From assembly GCA_013399115.1 (NCBI GenBank), contig VXAA01003855.1, positions 18,844 to 82,843 on the forward strand: a stretch of DNA of 64,000 nt, given 5' to 3'. A model generated the notes under the pieces. The model did no database searches and was not told the origin of the DNA. It worked only from the letters and a program-made list of their open reading frames with translations. The DNA is from Anseranas semipalmata. Its lineage: Eukaryota; Chordata; Aves; Anseriformes; Anseranatidae. Made by a program: the position numbers and the translations under genes. Below, one piece after another: positions 1 through 11,285 of this stretch; position 1 is the first letter of the stretch; each line of letters opens with the position of its first letter.

Positions 1-75
1 GGGTGCTGGGTGCGGGTGGCGGTACGGCGGGGTGCTCGGGCGGGCAGAAAGCGCACAGTTAGCTCGGCGAATCCC
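1..75. promoter_or_regulatory. G-rich, CpG-containing left edge
   Basis: The first 50 bases carry six runs of three or four G on the + strand, several separated by 1-5 bases, plus multiple CpGs. Composition then falls quickly to AT-rich sequence. It may be the tail of a CpG island belonging to a promoter left of the window, plausibly that of ETV6. No exon or start codon is recognisable. Confidence 0.4.
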
Positions 76-934
76 TCCGTGTGCAAACTGAAATATAACC
101 GCTGTTTTTTCTCTGCTAGTGGATCCTGTGGGAATGTGGGATGGAGGCAGGAGAAGACAAATGTCACAAAAAAGTAGTGTCATATGAGTTGTGTTTCCTT
201 ATTTTAGAAATGGGTCGTTTTGAAAATACTAGGGCTTACTTCTGCTCTTAGTGAAGTCAACAACAGAACTGCTGTTGATTGCGGGAACAGTAAAACTGCT
301 CCTTCCCTAACCCCACTAAGGTACGTTATAGACTCATATTGTAAGGGATTAGCTACATAGCAGGAGAGATACAAGAAAACGTCTGTTGGAGTCCTGAAAC
401 GTTTAAACGCCAATTTTTCATTGCATTCAATTAGGCACTTCACATTTACGTGTGCAACTGCCTATTTTAAGTGTCTTGTGCTAAGCATCACAGCCTGAAC
501 TTATTTTTATTTTTTGGTGTGTGTTTTGTTCACATGCTGACTCTTGCAGCTCTCTTTATAGAGAGACAGAAACTACTGTCCAGGTGAAGTACTTCAGACA
601 GTGTCCCAAGGGCCGGTAAAAGCAGAGTAAATGGAATGGAGGAAAAAGTTAAAAGGGGGACAGAGGAAAAAGTGGGGAGAAATTTTTTCGGCATCTCTCC
701 TGCTGCTGATTTTAATAGTTTGAACTGTGGGAAGTATATGCTTTCAGACAGAAATGCAAATTTCAAACGATAACATTTCTTCACCAAACCATTCTGGATA
801 ACTTTCTCTTCAGTTTTTCTAAATACCGTTGTTTTTTTGGACACTCGTTTCAGCCAGACCGACTGAAAGCTGGTTGCGATCAGCAGCTGGATTTCAGAGG
901 GGTCGTTTAAGCGACGCTGTGACTGTACAAGTAC

Positions 935-1050
935 GATCCATTATTTCTTCAGCGCGCCAGTCCAGCTCGCGGAGCGCGGGGTAGAGGCGGAGGAGCGCGC
1001 TCAGTACCGTGTTACAGTGTGGCTGCTAAGCTGCTGCGTGGCTCTGAAGA
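935..1050. promoter_or_regulatory. short CpG cluster
   Basis: About ten CpGs fall within 60 bases (951-1010), with repeated GCGCG and GAGCGCG motifs, in a region otherwise CpG-poor. It could be a satellite of the promoter island or an enhancer. No splice sites or coding frame could be assigned. Confidence 0.35.
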
Positions 1051-2039
1051 GTAGCCAAGTGTACTGTGCGTGTGTTGCAGGGTTTCATTAGGAGCCTGCG
1101 TGCTGGAAGCGGTGGTGCTGGGGGATGTATTTTGTGTTTTTTTTTTGTCTCTTTTTTCCTTCCCCTGACACGGGGCAAGGCTGCGTGCTGTAAATTCCAC
1201 AGCAGCTGGGGAGATGAACCATGGAAAGCTTCGACGAAGGGAGTGAAGACTAGTGCTCTGTTTATGCCAGGATGCTCAGTGCACAGTCTCCCTGTCTACC
1301 TTATTAGAGAAGCACTCGATTTAGGAAAACTTTGAGGAGGTGAAACTTTGGTATGTATTTAACTACTTGTAAACAACATAAACTTGCAGTAATATCTTGG
1401 TTCATGTCAAGTACTTATCAGTATGTATGTGCGATTGTATATTGATACGTGTTTGCTTTGCGGCAAGTATGTGTATGTGTACTTACTTACACTAGCTCTT
1501 TCTCCATGAGAGCAGAAGTACAAGGCTCATATCCCGCTCTTGCCAGCGCCTGGGTGTGTGCTTGCCTGCTTGGTGGCAAGCAGACCCGGGAACTCCCGCT
1601 GTCCTGTTGTGGCAAGCAAGCAGAGTGTCTGCGTGAAGGGTGTAAAGCTGCAGGGAGCAGTCGTTGCTGACATTGTGAAAATGAGATCTCGGGGGTCAGA
1701 GATGAGCGTGAAGGCTGAGCCCTGAGTGTTGGCTACGACTCAGGGCATCAGTGTGCTCGCTGTTGTGAACTGGTAGGCTTCAGGCTTGCGGCGGACTCCG
1801 GCCTGGGACAGCCCGAGGTCTCTGACTCCGAAGTGGGTTGGGAAGGGACGTTTGGTGTGGTTGTCATAATCGGACGCCTTTTTCATCCCAGCTATTGGGA
1901 TGTTACTTCGGTAGTAAACCTGTTCCTCTGCTCCCGAGCCAGAGCAGTTAACCAATGTACTATCGTAGATACTGTCACGATGTTCCCCCCACTCTCCTTA
2001 CCATATTAGCAAGTGACCCTTACGGCTTCGCCTCTTTTC

Positions 2040-2125
2040 CTCCAGGCGGGAGAACTGAGGCACAGGGGAGCGTAAACATCTTGGCAAAGGCTTACACCAG
2101 AGCAAAGACTCGTAGGAGCCGTGGT
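2040..2125 (-). repeat. MIR-like SINE trace
   Basis: GAGAACTGAGGCACAGGGGAG followed by a spaced ATCTTGGCAAAGG matches the reverse complement of the MIR core-to-3' region. Short and diverged. Confidence 0.5.
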
Positions 2126-2350
2126 TAGAAGTTTGGTGTCTGGACACTGATGATGATTTTGTGATTAATTAAGGTCTGTGTGGTAATGAGTTCTGTTTAA
2201 AAGCCCCCCTGGAGCTTTCTGATTGTGAGGCTCTCTCTCTCCCTCTTTTTTTTTTTTTTTTCCTGAAATGGTAGTACCTTGAGAATATCACTGGGCTGTC
2301 ATACGGAAGCTCAAAACTCAGCAGGCAAATAGAAGGGTCCCAAAGGACAC

Positions 2351-2447
2351 TTTTTTTTTTTTAAATATATATATAAACACATATTATTTTATATGTATAT
2401 ATAAATATATTTTATATAAATTATTTTTATATATATATATATATATG
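2351..2447. repeat. T tract and AT-rich dinucleotide region
   Basis: A 12-T run followed by about 85 bases of nearly pure A/T with TA runs, the longest at about 2430-2446. Confidence 0.95.
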
Positions 2448-3514
2448 AATAAAATCTGGCACTTTCATTTCCTTAGTCTGATTTACCATGTGACCACACA
2501 AACAAGTGTGTTGTCGCAAGTGTGGAGTTGTGGGGGAACTAATACTGGGAATATGCAGGGAATCAGCTGCTTCAGGTCCCAGAGACCAGGGCTTTTCCAA
2601 GCCCAAGCTGCCTTGCATGTGTCTAGCTGACGTTTGAGCCAAGTGTGCTTTCTGTGGGCAGCACTGAACGTATGGAGCTTTCCTGTGAGTCAGGTTTCAC
2701 AACGGGCTCCCGTGTCGCCTTTATGAAGCTGTGCGCTGGTGGATGTGAGCACTTTCCCTTGCAGTGAGCTCTGTGTGGCTCTTGTGATTGCATGGACCCT
2801 GCAGGAGTCAACAGAAGCCTGTAGCTTGAGGATTTGTCTCACTGGTGCTCTGTTCAGATTCAAGGATGTACTTCGTAATCATTTAAAAAAAGAAAAGGAA
2901 AGAAAAGACTGCTCATGTAAGCCGAAGGGCAAAGAATCAGCGCAGTGGTTGAGCTTTCAACCTTAACTGGCTTCCCCAGATTTTCTTAATTTTTAAGTAG
3001 TGCTTTATGTTTCCTAATACTTCATTAATGCCATGATGTTTTGCGAATAATCCTCTCCCACCAAAAGCTTCCCGTGCTAAGGAGGGACTGTTGAGCATCA
3101 CACAGACAGAGTCCTGTTACCCTTAACCAAGGATGAGTATCTGTTAGCGCAGAGTATGCTTTTTAATGTTTATTAGCGAACTTGTGTACTAGGAGGCTGA
3201 TCCTTCTTGTGTTGGTGTCAATGACAAAACTCCCCTTAAGTTCAGAGGGTGTAGGATTGAATGGGAGAAGACCAGAGTTTAGAAGCACGTACGTATTTAA
3301 CATCTGATTAATCACTTAACTCCTCGGCACCAGCTAAATTTAATCCCTCTGAAGCCAAATTTTACTAACACTGTCCCAATTAAACATTGGTCATTACTAT
3401 TCACTGTGTCATTATAGGCAAAGTCAGTTTCCTGGGAGGCAACCCATTAAAACAGCAGCCCCGATCTGAAATGCCCCAATTAAGCAGAGGATACTTTAAT
3501 GATAATTTACATGT

Positions 3515-3640
3515 ATATTACACCTTGCATCTCAAAATGCCTTTTGGAGGGAGGTGGCTGAGCAACACTGTGCTGATAGAAATGGTGATAAGCAGGAGGT
3601 GAAGTCTTTTACGGTTACACAGAAGTAATTGTGCTGCCTT
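3515..3640 (-). repeat. possible MIR-like SINE trace
   Basis: CACCTTGCATCTCAAAATGCC and, about 70 bases on, AGGTGAAGTC...GGTTACACAGAAG resemble the reverse-complement MIR pattern. The middle is not recognisable, so this is a weak call. Confidence 0.3.
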
Positions 3641-3929
3641 TTAGAAAAGTTATCTGGGTCCTTGAGTGCTTCCCAATGACAGCTTGCATCCTGAAGTCTT
3701 CTGACGAAAGGCTTCCTCATAATCTGCTTACCGTGAGAATGGAGAGCTAGGGCAACCTGTAGTTTTGGCCAGTAGTATGGTTCTGACCTATGGTCCAGAA
3801 ATTGGCGTTTTTTTTTTATTATTTTATTTTTTTTATTGCGTGTGTTTGTTTTGAGTTTTTGTGATTCAGTGCCATCAGCTGGGAATCCCCAGAGCAACAG
3901 CAAATCATAAGCAAGTGCTTCTGGAAACG

Positions 3930-4026
3930 TTTGCTTTGGCCTTTGCTTTCCCTGTCTGTGAAACAGGCATAAAATAATAATGAACTTACCTCTGCAGGGC
4001 AGTAGCAAGGCCGAGTGTTTGTAACA
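3930..4026 (+). repeat. MIR-like SINE, 3' half
   Basis: TTTCCCTGTCTGTGAAACAGG, then ATAATAATGAACTTACCTCTG and a tail ending GTGTTTGTAAC, reproduce the 3' half of a MIR SINE in order on the plus strand. One of the clearest copies in the window. Confidence 0.65.
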
Positions 4027-4104
4027 CAACGTGGAAACAAATGGCGTTTATCACGGACATTAGTGGCAGGGTGATCCGATTTGCTCCTGGCTTTTTAGGT
4101 CGTG

Positions 4105-4280
4105 TGGTGTGTGGGGAGCGACGGCAGGTTTTCTTGGCAGGCAGGGCCGAGCGTTGCTCCTGGGAGAGCCAGGACCGTGGAGCAGGCGTAGCCGTCCTGC
4201 CGCAGCCTGGGGCAGGAGCAGCAGGGGCATCCCGGCCGCCTTCCCCGACCGCCGTCTCCCCCGGTGCTCCCTAAAGCCAG
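4105..4280. promoter_or_regulatory. CpG cluster in intron 1
   Basis: About 15 CpGs in roughly 170 bases, GC-rich, densest at 4225-4265. It lies just 3' of a MIR-like trace. The open frames here on both strands follow from GC-richness and match no family I know. Possible unmethylated regulatory element. Confidence 0.35.
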
Positions 4281-4670
4281 GTGCAGAGCAGGCCGCGTGC
4301 TTGGTTGTCCCAGGTGTCGCTTTTCCTGGGGGAAGGAGGAATCTTCCCTGATCTGTCAGATGAGGCAGCCTGTGTGTGGGGTGCTGCTCTTGGAGAAGCG
4401 TGCTGAGGTTCAGCCTGAGCAGAGAGACCAAAGCAGGCCACCAAAGCTCCTAGCGCTTCTAACAGCAGACTGGCAATTGGTTCTCCTAGGGGATTATTGT
4501 TTAGGTCTACGACACAAGCCAAACGTAGGCAATACTGGTTCTAGTGTTGCTGACTTGTCTTTGGGCAACTATGTGTTGTTTTTTTTTATGTTTTATTGGA
4601 GCACAGAGGACAGCTGTTTGCTTTACCTACTTCTTTAGTAGCATATGGAACTCAAAACTAGATTATACTG

Positions 4671-4700
4671 TTTTTTTTTTGTTGTTGTTGTTGTTTTTTC
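4671..4700. repeat. T tract with (GTT)n
   Basis: Ten T, five GTT units, then T-rich. Confidence 0.9.
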
Positions 4701-6119
4701 CTTCAAAAATGCCGCTGCTGGCTAGAAAATAAGTGTAGAAAACTTCAGCCAAAGTTGAATTTGTTTGTGGAATATTTGGAGCAGCAGTAAATAAAGGATT
4801 TTGAATGGAATTAAGCTTTTCACTGATAGATGGTATTGCTTCTCTACTGTAATAGTACTGAGCTCCAAAGTGAACTGGGCATAGCAATTAAGGAAAGCTC
4901 TAAATGATTCTTCATCTAAATGATTTTCCAAAGGTTATTCCTTGTTAAGCTGCATGCAGTTTCCTTTGCTTCAACGTTGTCCTTGTATAGTTCGCAAGTA
5001 GTGTCGCCGTTAAGACGGTCTAGAGAGAGGATGGGTGTGAAAGAGAGACAGACACAGTGGTATTTATGTTGGTGTTCTGTGGAATGTTTGCACATGGAAA
5101 TAAATAGCATTGTAAATCGTTTTAAAGATGCATATAATGCCAAGAGTAACACTGGGTGTGACTGAGAGAGTTAAATGTTAGCACAACCCCATGAAAATAC
5201 TTTGAATGTGACAACCACGCTTTACATGTTAAAATATTAACAGCTGGCTAATATTATATCCAGAGTTTGGATTTTTAATTCTATAATAAAATAAAATGCT
5301 GATATAAATAGGAACTATGAGTGATTTCTTGCTGTGTGGATTTTTTTTTCCCCAGCTAGCCCGCGTAGGCTCTAATCACGCTTGGAAATTATTTGTTTTG
5401 AAAATTCTTGAGAATTTAATCTGGAGGAAGCTAACTGGCACCCAGTAAGGAGTATGCTTAAAGCTGATGGGATGTAGTAGAGAGTAGCAAACTATTTATG
5501 CAGTTTGTATTTCAACATAGTATGGATGAAGTGATTTTTCCACTATGTCTTCAGTGGGTTCCTCCAAAACATCCATTAACAGAAACTAGGAATGCTTTCT
5601 AAATTGCGTGGGATCCTGTGGAAGTCTAGGGGTGTGGAAGTCTACCAGATAAATGAAATGTTTAATAAAAATGCCAGAGATTAGTACTACTAGAATTCAC
5701 AGACAGATTTATCCAGTTAGTAGGGCCAGAGTGAGGCATTCAGTATCTGCAAACCACATTTTCCTTTTATTTTAATAGTTTTTTTCCACCTAAAAAGGAC
5801 TTCCTGTAAAAGAAGCTTCCTTTGTTGAAGGGGCACTGTGAAACTCTACTGATGTGCTTGGAGGTCAAATGGAGCAAACCCAGTATGACAGCAATATTAG
5901 GGAGCTCCTTCCCACTTTTTAGGAATTCATCCGAGGTCTGTGTCGGGATTCCTCCCCAAGACCAATGTAATTCATTTTTCTTCTGGTGGAGTAGGCCAGG
6001 GGAACATTGTTACAGCATGTTGCCCCTTGAATGGTGAGTTCTTACCTTTGTACCTGCCCTGTGCTTAAAAGCACATACAAAAACAAACCTCCTCAAACCT
6101 GTCCAGGGCCTTAGGTTAG

Positions 6120-6480
6120 AGGTGTTAGGATGCGAGGAACCAGAGGCTCCGGGGTGAGGCTCCCACTCATCACCGGAGGCTGCTGGAAGAACCATTCCCC
6201 AGCAGATGGGTCCTCCCGGCCACGTCAGCGAGGAGCGGCTCGGATATTTCCGATGGGCACCACCGCGGTGCAGCTTGAAACCTGCAGAGCCACTGGGGTA
6301 GCGCTGATGGGTCGTCGGCAGCTGTGCCACTGCCTTTCCACCACGGAGGCTCTGACGCCAGCGGCCTCACCCCAGCCCCGGAGGACCGGCTCCCTCCAGC
6401 TCAGAGCACCGCTGCGCTGGGCCGGGCAGCCGGGTGTAGGCATGTGTCGGTGCTGGGGCGAGAGGCTCAGCTGGGGCTGT
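6120..6480. promoter_or_regulatory. CpG-rich block in intron 1
   Basis: About 26 CpGs over 360 bases and high GC, with sharp return to average composition on both sides. Several overlapping frames stay open on both strands, as expected from composition alone. It would qualify as a small CpG island candidate, perhaps an intronic promoter or enhancer. Confidence 0.4.
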
Positions 6481-7509
6481 GCCGTGACTGTGGAGGTGAG
6501 GAGATGAAGGGCTGAACTGTTTTCACAGAGGGACGAGGGTCCTGCTAAGTCCCGGGCTGCCAGGAAGGGCACCAGGTTACAGGAACAGGAGTGCTGGTAG
6601 ATGTAAAACGTTTTTCTTGGTCGGCAGCCCGAGTGGTTGTGTCACCATCAAACGACTTGAGCAAATGGGATCTCTGGAAGAGAATTCGGGGAAGACTGGG
6701 GGAGCAGCTTCCAGGGGAAGAAGGTTATGGGCTGTAAAGTATTTCATGGCATGTGTCCTGAGATATGTATTGCATGTTGCACAGTAAACAGTGGGCTCAG
6801 GCGCAGTGGGGAGAGTCTCTTAGTAAGCTACCCTACACCAGCTGAGTCATCAGAGCCATCCATGACTTGCTGTGTGCTGGCTTTTATTACCTTCCAACTG
6901 GGGCAAATTACATCTTCTCTTAAACCTCAAAGCAAGAAGAGTGAATTAATAGCATATACAGCCAACTGAACTGTGCTGATGGGCAGTAGCTAGGTTCTGC
7001 AGGCTCAGAGAAGTGGACAGAGCAAAGTATTTCTGTTTTTTTCTTTTCCTCTTGGTAGTTTTGAGCAGGGTGCTCTCATGGCTCTTCTGCTTATCAGAAA
7101 CCGTGAGGTCTCCTTGCTGTTGGTCTTGGTCTGTCTGCTGGTAGGCCTTCCAGAACTGGTCTTGCACCTGGGATTTGATTTTAGGAAACAATTTTGTGGA
7201 CAAACAAAAGAGAAAACAGCTCAGGTTTCAACCAGGGGCCAAACAGGCATTTAAAACTGTAGCAGGAAAGGAAAGAAACAGAGAGCAAAATAGAAATGAT
7301 CCGTGTGTTACATTTTAAATCCATACTGTGTATTGGTTCTGGTTTCAGCATGTTTTCCTGATTTTTAAGAGGGCTTGTAGTGGCACTGAAAAATAAACAG
7401 AAATGAGTAGTGAATTTGCTGAAAAGCCTGGGGAAACTTCCCCAGGAAGAGAAGCTACATTGCCTATGACTCTCCAAATGGCTCGGTTTGGAAAGGGAGG
7501 CTGCTTAGA

Positions 7510-7740
7510 GAGGTATAACAGAGGTCTATAAAATCACACAGCAGTAGCGTATGGGGAGCTATTACTTCTGATAGTACACAACTAGAGCAGGTAATGAAAT
7601 TACCAGCCGGCAAGTTTGAAACAAGTACTTCTTCCATCTGCATTAAATTACGGAACTCACTGCTGCAGGATGCTGTGGAGGCTAAAAGTACAAGTGGATT
7701 TAAAAAGGTGGGTAGACAAATATGAGGAAGATACTAAGCC
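7510..7740 (+). mobile_element. ancient CR1-type LINE 3' fragment
   Basis: The order of segments GAGGTCTATAAAATCA, GGAACTCACTGCTGCAGGAT and GGATTTAAAAAGG matches the 3' region of an old amniote CR1 lineage on the plus strand. The 7665-7740 part also aligns with 61501-61570 in this window. Heavily diverged and without coding potential. Confidence 0.65.
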
Positions 7741-8490
7741 TGACAGCCTTTATGGGGAAAAAAAAACCTGTCATTACACTGGAGAAAGATTGCTGTTTCA
7801 GTCTGCTAAGCCTTTTCTGAAACAGACTTCGTGTCTTCTAGAGACAAGATCCAGGCAAGACAGACGTGCTCTGATGATATATAGGCATGTAGATTCTCCA
7901 GTGTAAAATTTTGCATGCTGTAAGACTGGTCTCAAGTAGTTCTTAGTCTCTTCCAAATTGTTTCCAAAGTCTCCGTCTCAGCCCCCAGTTCTTCATTTCA
8001 AGAGCACTTGTTACATGGGAAGAGAGCTGAGGAAGAATTTGTCTGTGACTCTTTGAGGGGTTTGTGAAGTCTGGATTGCTAGGAGTAGCAAGAGATTGGT
8101 TTTGTTGCTTTAATTATTCCGATTCAAATGAAAGAGGGGAAAACCTTCAGGGAATACAAGGAAGGGGAATTACAGATCAGCATTTGAAAAACGGAAGTTT
8201 TCTGGTTTTGCGGGAGGGACAATGTTTACTTCTAGGAGCCAAATGTGGGTTGAACTATGCTTTTCCAAAGGTCTCCCAGTTCCCATTATCACTCATGTGA
8301 AATGTGTTCCTGAAACATTAACTCTTTTTCACATACGTGACAAATGGTGTCCCCACTGGAGCCTGCAGGGATGGGCGTAGGAGTAGCTGCTTTCACTACC
8401 TGGCCAAATGCTGTGAGCAGTTGCTGAACTGTCTCATTTGCGAAGAAGTGGTGTCGTATGTACAGTCCTTGCATCAGGCTTGTGCTGTGT

Positions 8491-8523
8491 TTGTTGTTAT
8501 TGTTGTTGTTGTTTTTTTTTTTT
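8491..8523. repeat. (GTT)n with poly-T
   Basis: TTG/GTT units with one ATT interruption, then a 12-T run. Confidence 0.9.
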
Positions 8524-9032
8524 AAGCAGCAAGGAGAAGAATAAATTTACAGAATCAATTTCAATAGTTTTGCATGTGTACTTCTTAGTTCTTTTTCCTA
8601 AAGAAAGGCTGATTCACATTTGTGGAGAACCATTAAAACTTACTGATGTGCAGCTAAATATGGCCTTTAACCTAAATTTTGTTCTCCTTTCTGCTAATCT
8701 ATACAGTGTCCATAAGCATCTATTTAAGTAATTAGCCTCATACAGACTTCACTTTCTATTAAATGTTTTGATTTTGGAAAATAATGAATGACTTTATTTG
8801 CTGGATGATTGATTTTTATTTTTTAACATGATATTTATGATAGACTGCACCTGTCTTTGCAGTGAAATGTAGTTACAAGTGCAACCTTCCCCCTCAAAAC
8901 CCTGAGCATTAGAAGTAGATCTTAAAAAAAGTTTTGATAATTGTACATGAAAAGGAAGCATCTGGTACACTTTGAAGTAATATTTAATTGATTAAAAAAC
9001 CAAGCTTTTCTTATTAAGCAAATGAAATAGTC

Positions 9033-9050
9033 TTTTTTTTTTTTTTTTTT
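9033..9050. repeat. poly-T, 18
   Basis: An uninterrupted run of 18 T with no SINE body recognisable beside it. Confidence 0.95.
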
Positions 9051-9864
9051 GTAATTGCAATGATTGTTTCTTGTCATGCTGGTTTAGTATTAGTAGATTT
9101 TGCTCCCTCACCCCTCATGTTTATTTGTTGACTGGAGGAAGAAAACAAGCCTCCCGTTTCTGCAGCTCCTAAGTATTTTCCAGCTTTGGGTGAACTAGTC
9201 GTTGTAATGAGATAATTGACTAAATTGAAAGAAGAAAATATTCTCTCTATACCTGTTGCCGAAAGCTGGCTTGGCTCTTCGGCAGGCTTAGGCTCTAGGA
9301 GTACAGCAGTGGGTCCCACAAGTTCCAGTGGCATGACTTTCTTTGTTCTTTGGCATAGCTTTGTACATGGGATTTACCGTTAAAATTATTTTCTTCTGTT
9401 ATGGTTATGACTGGGTCTCAATACACTTCTTTAGTTTCACATTTAAATGAAGGGGCTTAGAAAAATTATACATGTTTAGCCATAATGCCTTAGTGGATCT
9501 TGAATACATTAGTCGGAAGATCTTTCTGGCCTCTGTAAGTTATCCTCTATTGTGATTTTTCATTTAATGTTTAGTGGTAAGACCGATCTTCATTAGCAAT
9601 GTAGGGCTGAAGCAGTAGAAAATCAGCTGACATTAGGGTTTTTTCTCTAGTTTAGCATCAATGTTTGGCTTTGCAGACAGTGAGGGAAGCCATCACAGAT
9701 GTTGAACAAGCTTCCTGGTTCCAAATGAAAGCAAAAAAACCTAAAAAGGCTTTGAAAAGAACAGGTTTTAACTTGCATCCCGTAGTATAGGTGTCTGTAT
9801 GCTTTCTAACGTGCTTGAAAGTCTCCATTAGCTCAATGTTTTAATGTGTTTGTTGTTGCAGCCA

Positions 9865-9935
9865 GTTCCCTGTGAGGTAGGGAGCTATGATTGCCCAGCT
9901 TCACGAGTAAGGAGCTGAGTGGCTTCAAGTAGTTT
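9865..9935 (-). repeat. possible MIR-like SINE trace
   Basis: CCTGTGAGGTAGGGAGCTATGATTG... followed by GAGCTGAGTGGCTTCAAG resembles the reverse complement of MIR. It is short and the match is partial. Confidence 0.4.
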
Positions 9936-10150
9936 CTCGGTACTTACAGCTGCAGTAAAATAATGCCGTGCTCTCCCAGCACAGTCTCCTCGGGCCCTTT
10001 GCCTGCATCTTACCTGGGATTCCCCTCACTCTTTGCTTGGCAGTTTATGCAGTGCTTAGGTTGGCCTGTCCCATCACTTGTGGTCTCCCTTCCTGCTTAC
10101 TGGGGCGAATACCAGGTGAGTACCTTGCGGTGCTGCTGCTGCTCCCCAGG

Positions 10151-10188
10151 AGGCGAAGAGTTGTATCACAGGCGAAGAGTTGTATCAC
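10151..10188. repeat. perfect 19-bp tandem duplication
   Basis: AGGCGAAGAGTTGTATCAC occurs twice back to back with no mismatch. Perfect identity suggests a recent replication-slippage duplication, or an assembly artefact. Confidence 0.95.
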
Positions 10189-10914
10189 CATCGTTTCAGC
10201 TAGTCGGAGATAAGGTGAACTTGATATTCGTGAAGGAGAGGGCTGCTTTCCTTCAGTCTGGAGTGGAGTTTCCTAATCCCCTATGGACTTGTATTTGAAA
10301 AATAGACATTTTTGTTCAGAATTCATCCCTGTGGGCTTTCTGTGAAAGCTTTTTTTGTCATAGTCTTGAAAGCTCTAACAAATTGTTCACCTGCAGGTTT
10401 TTCTAAATGTATGCTGGTGGTGATTAGAATCCACGTGAGCAATGCTGTACTTCAGGGTTGGAGCTTCTGTCTTGATTTCCATCAGAGCTCCCTTCATATG
10501 CCGCTCTAAGCCTATCTACCTTCACAGCTAGACACAGAAATTTACTGAGCACTGCTGCAAGATGCAAGCTTTGACATGGGGTGGCTCTCCACACCTGTGT
10601 AGATAGGTAGCTGTTTGAACCAAACACAGACCCGGTATCCATGTATCTGTCACCTACTTTAAACTATGGGACTGTAACAATTTTCTGGAGTTAGTGCAGG
10701 AAGGAGAACAGGAGCCAGAAAAATAGGGTGGGATTGAGTGAAGGATTTAAGAAGTAGGGGGAAGGAGTTTGCTGTGACAACAACTACAAGTAGTTGGGCC
10801 CATTGCAGACTCCTGTGAAAATCATGAAAATTTGCTCTAGAAGGAATTTTCCTCTAGAGGCAGAGAGAAGTGGATTGGGAATGGTTATTTCTCATGATAT
10901 GAGAATTCCACTGT

Positions 10915-11285
10915 ATGAGATCTTCCTGTGAACTAGGAGGATCAAGTGGAAGCATCCAACAGTTTTAAACAGAAGAAAGTATTTTTTCACACAACATACA
11001 GAGAGGCTACTGAATTTACTGCCAGAAGTTACAATGTAGGGCCAAACAGGAGACCATTTTCAACAGACTAGATGGATCTATATGGGACTATTAACTGCAA
11101 AGATAAAGACACAATCCTTGGCTTAGAAAGCCCTGAACGTGTAGATTGCTGGGGGAGTGTGCAACAGAGTTTTTCTTATGCTCTTTCCCTGAGCTTTTCC
11201 TACTGGCTGTTCCTGGAGATGTGGTACTAGCCTAGACAGATATTTGGTCTGAGCAGAACTACTGTTTTTCTGTTTTCATTTAGGC
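10915..11285 (+). mobile_element. ancient CR1-type LINE 3' fragment
   Basis: Segments in order: TTTTTTCACACAACATAC, a poorly kept middle, TTTTCCTACTGGCTGTTCCTG, CCTAGACAGATATTTGGTCTG. These follow the 3' untranslated tail of the same old CR1 lineage seen at 7.5 and 61.5 kb, plus strand. Much divergence; the 5' limit is uncertain. Confidence 0.6.

Larger units (their letters stand above)
76..3929. other. gene-free intronic stretch
   Basis: Apart from the CpG cluster near 1 kb, the AT-rich repeat at 2.35 kb and two MIR-like traces, I see only unique noncoding sequence. The region 1400-1720 has TGTATGTG-rich text and loosely repeated GGCAAGCA words, but no exon. Confidence 0.6.
4281..7509. other. 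gene-free intronic stretch
   Basis: It contains the (GTT)n at 4.67 kb and the CpG-rich block at 6.12-6.48 kb. The rest is unique sequence of ordinary composition without recognisable exons or repeats. Confidence 0.6.
7741..10914. other. gene-free intronic stretch
   Basis: It contains (GTT)n at 8.49 kb, poly-T at 9.03 kb, a weak MIR-like trace at 9.87 kb and the 19-bp duplication at 10.15 kb. Nothing else recognised. Confidence 0.6.

Noticed and set aside
3532..4029. 165-codon open frame on the minus strand
   Set aside because: It crosses two MIR-like traces and a T-rich homopolymer; no family similarity.
10830..10880. Possible third copy of the GGAATTTCC/GGCAGAC element
   Set aside because: Only about 20 bases resemble it, without the palindrome or the rest of the order; probably chance.
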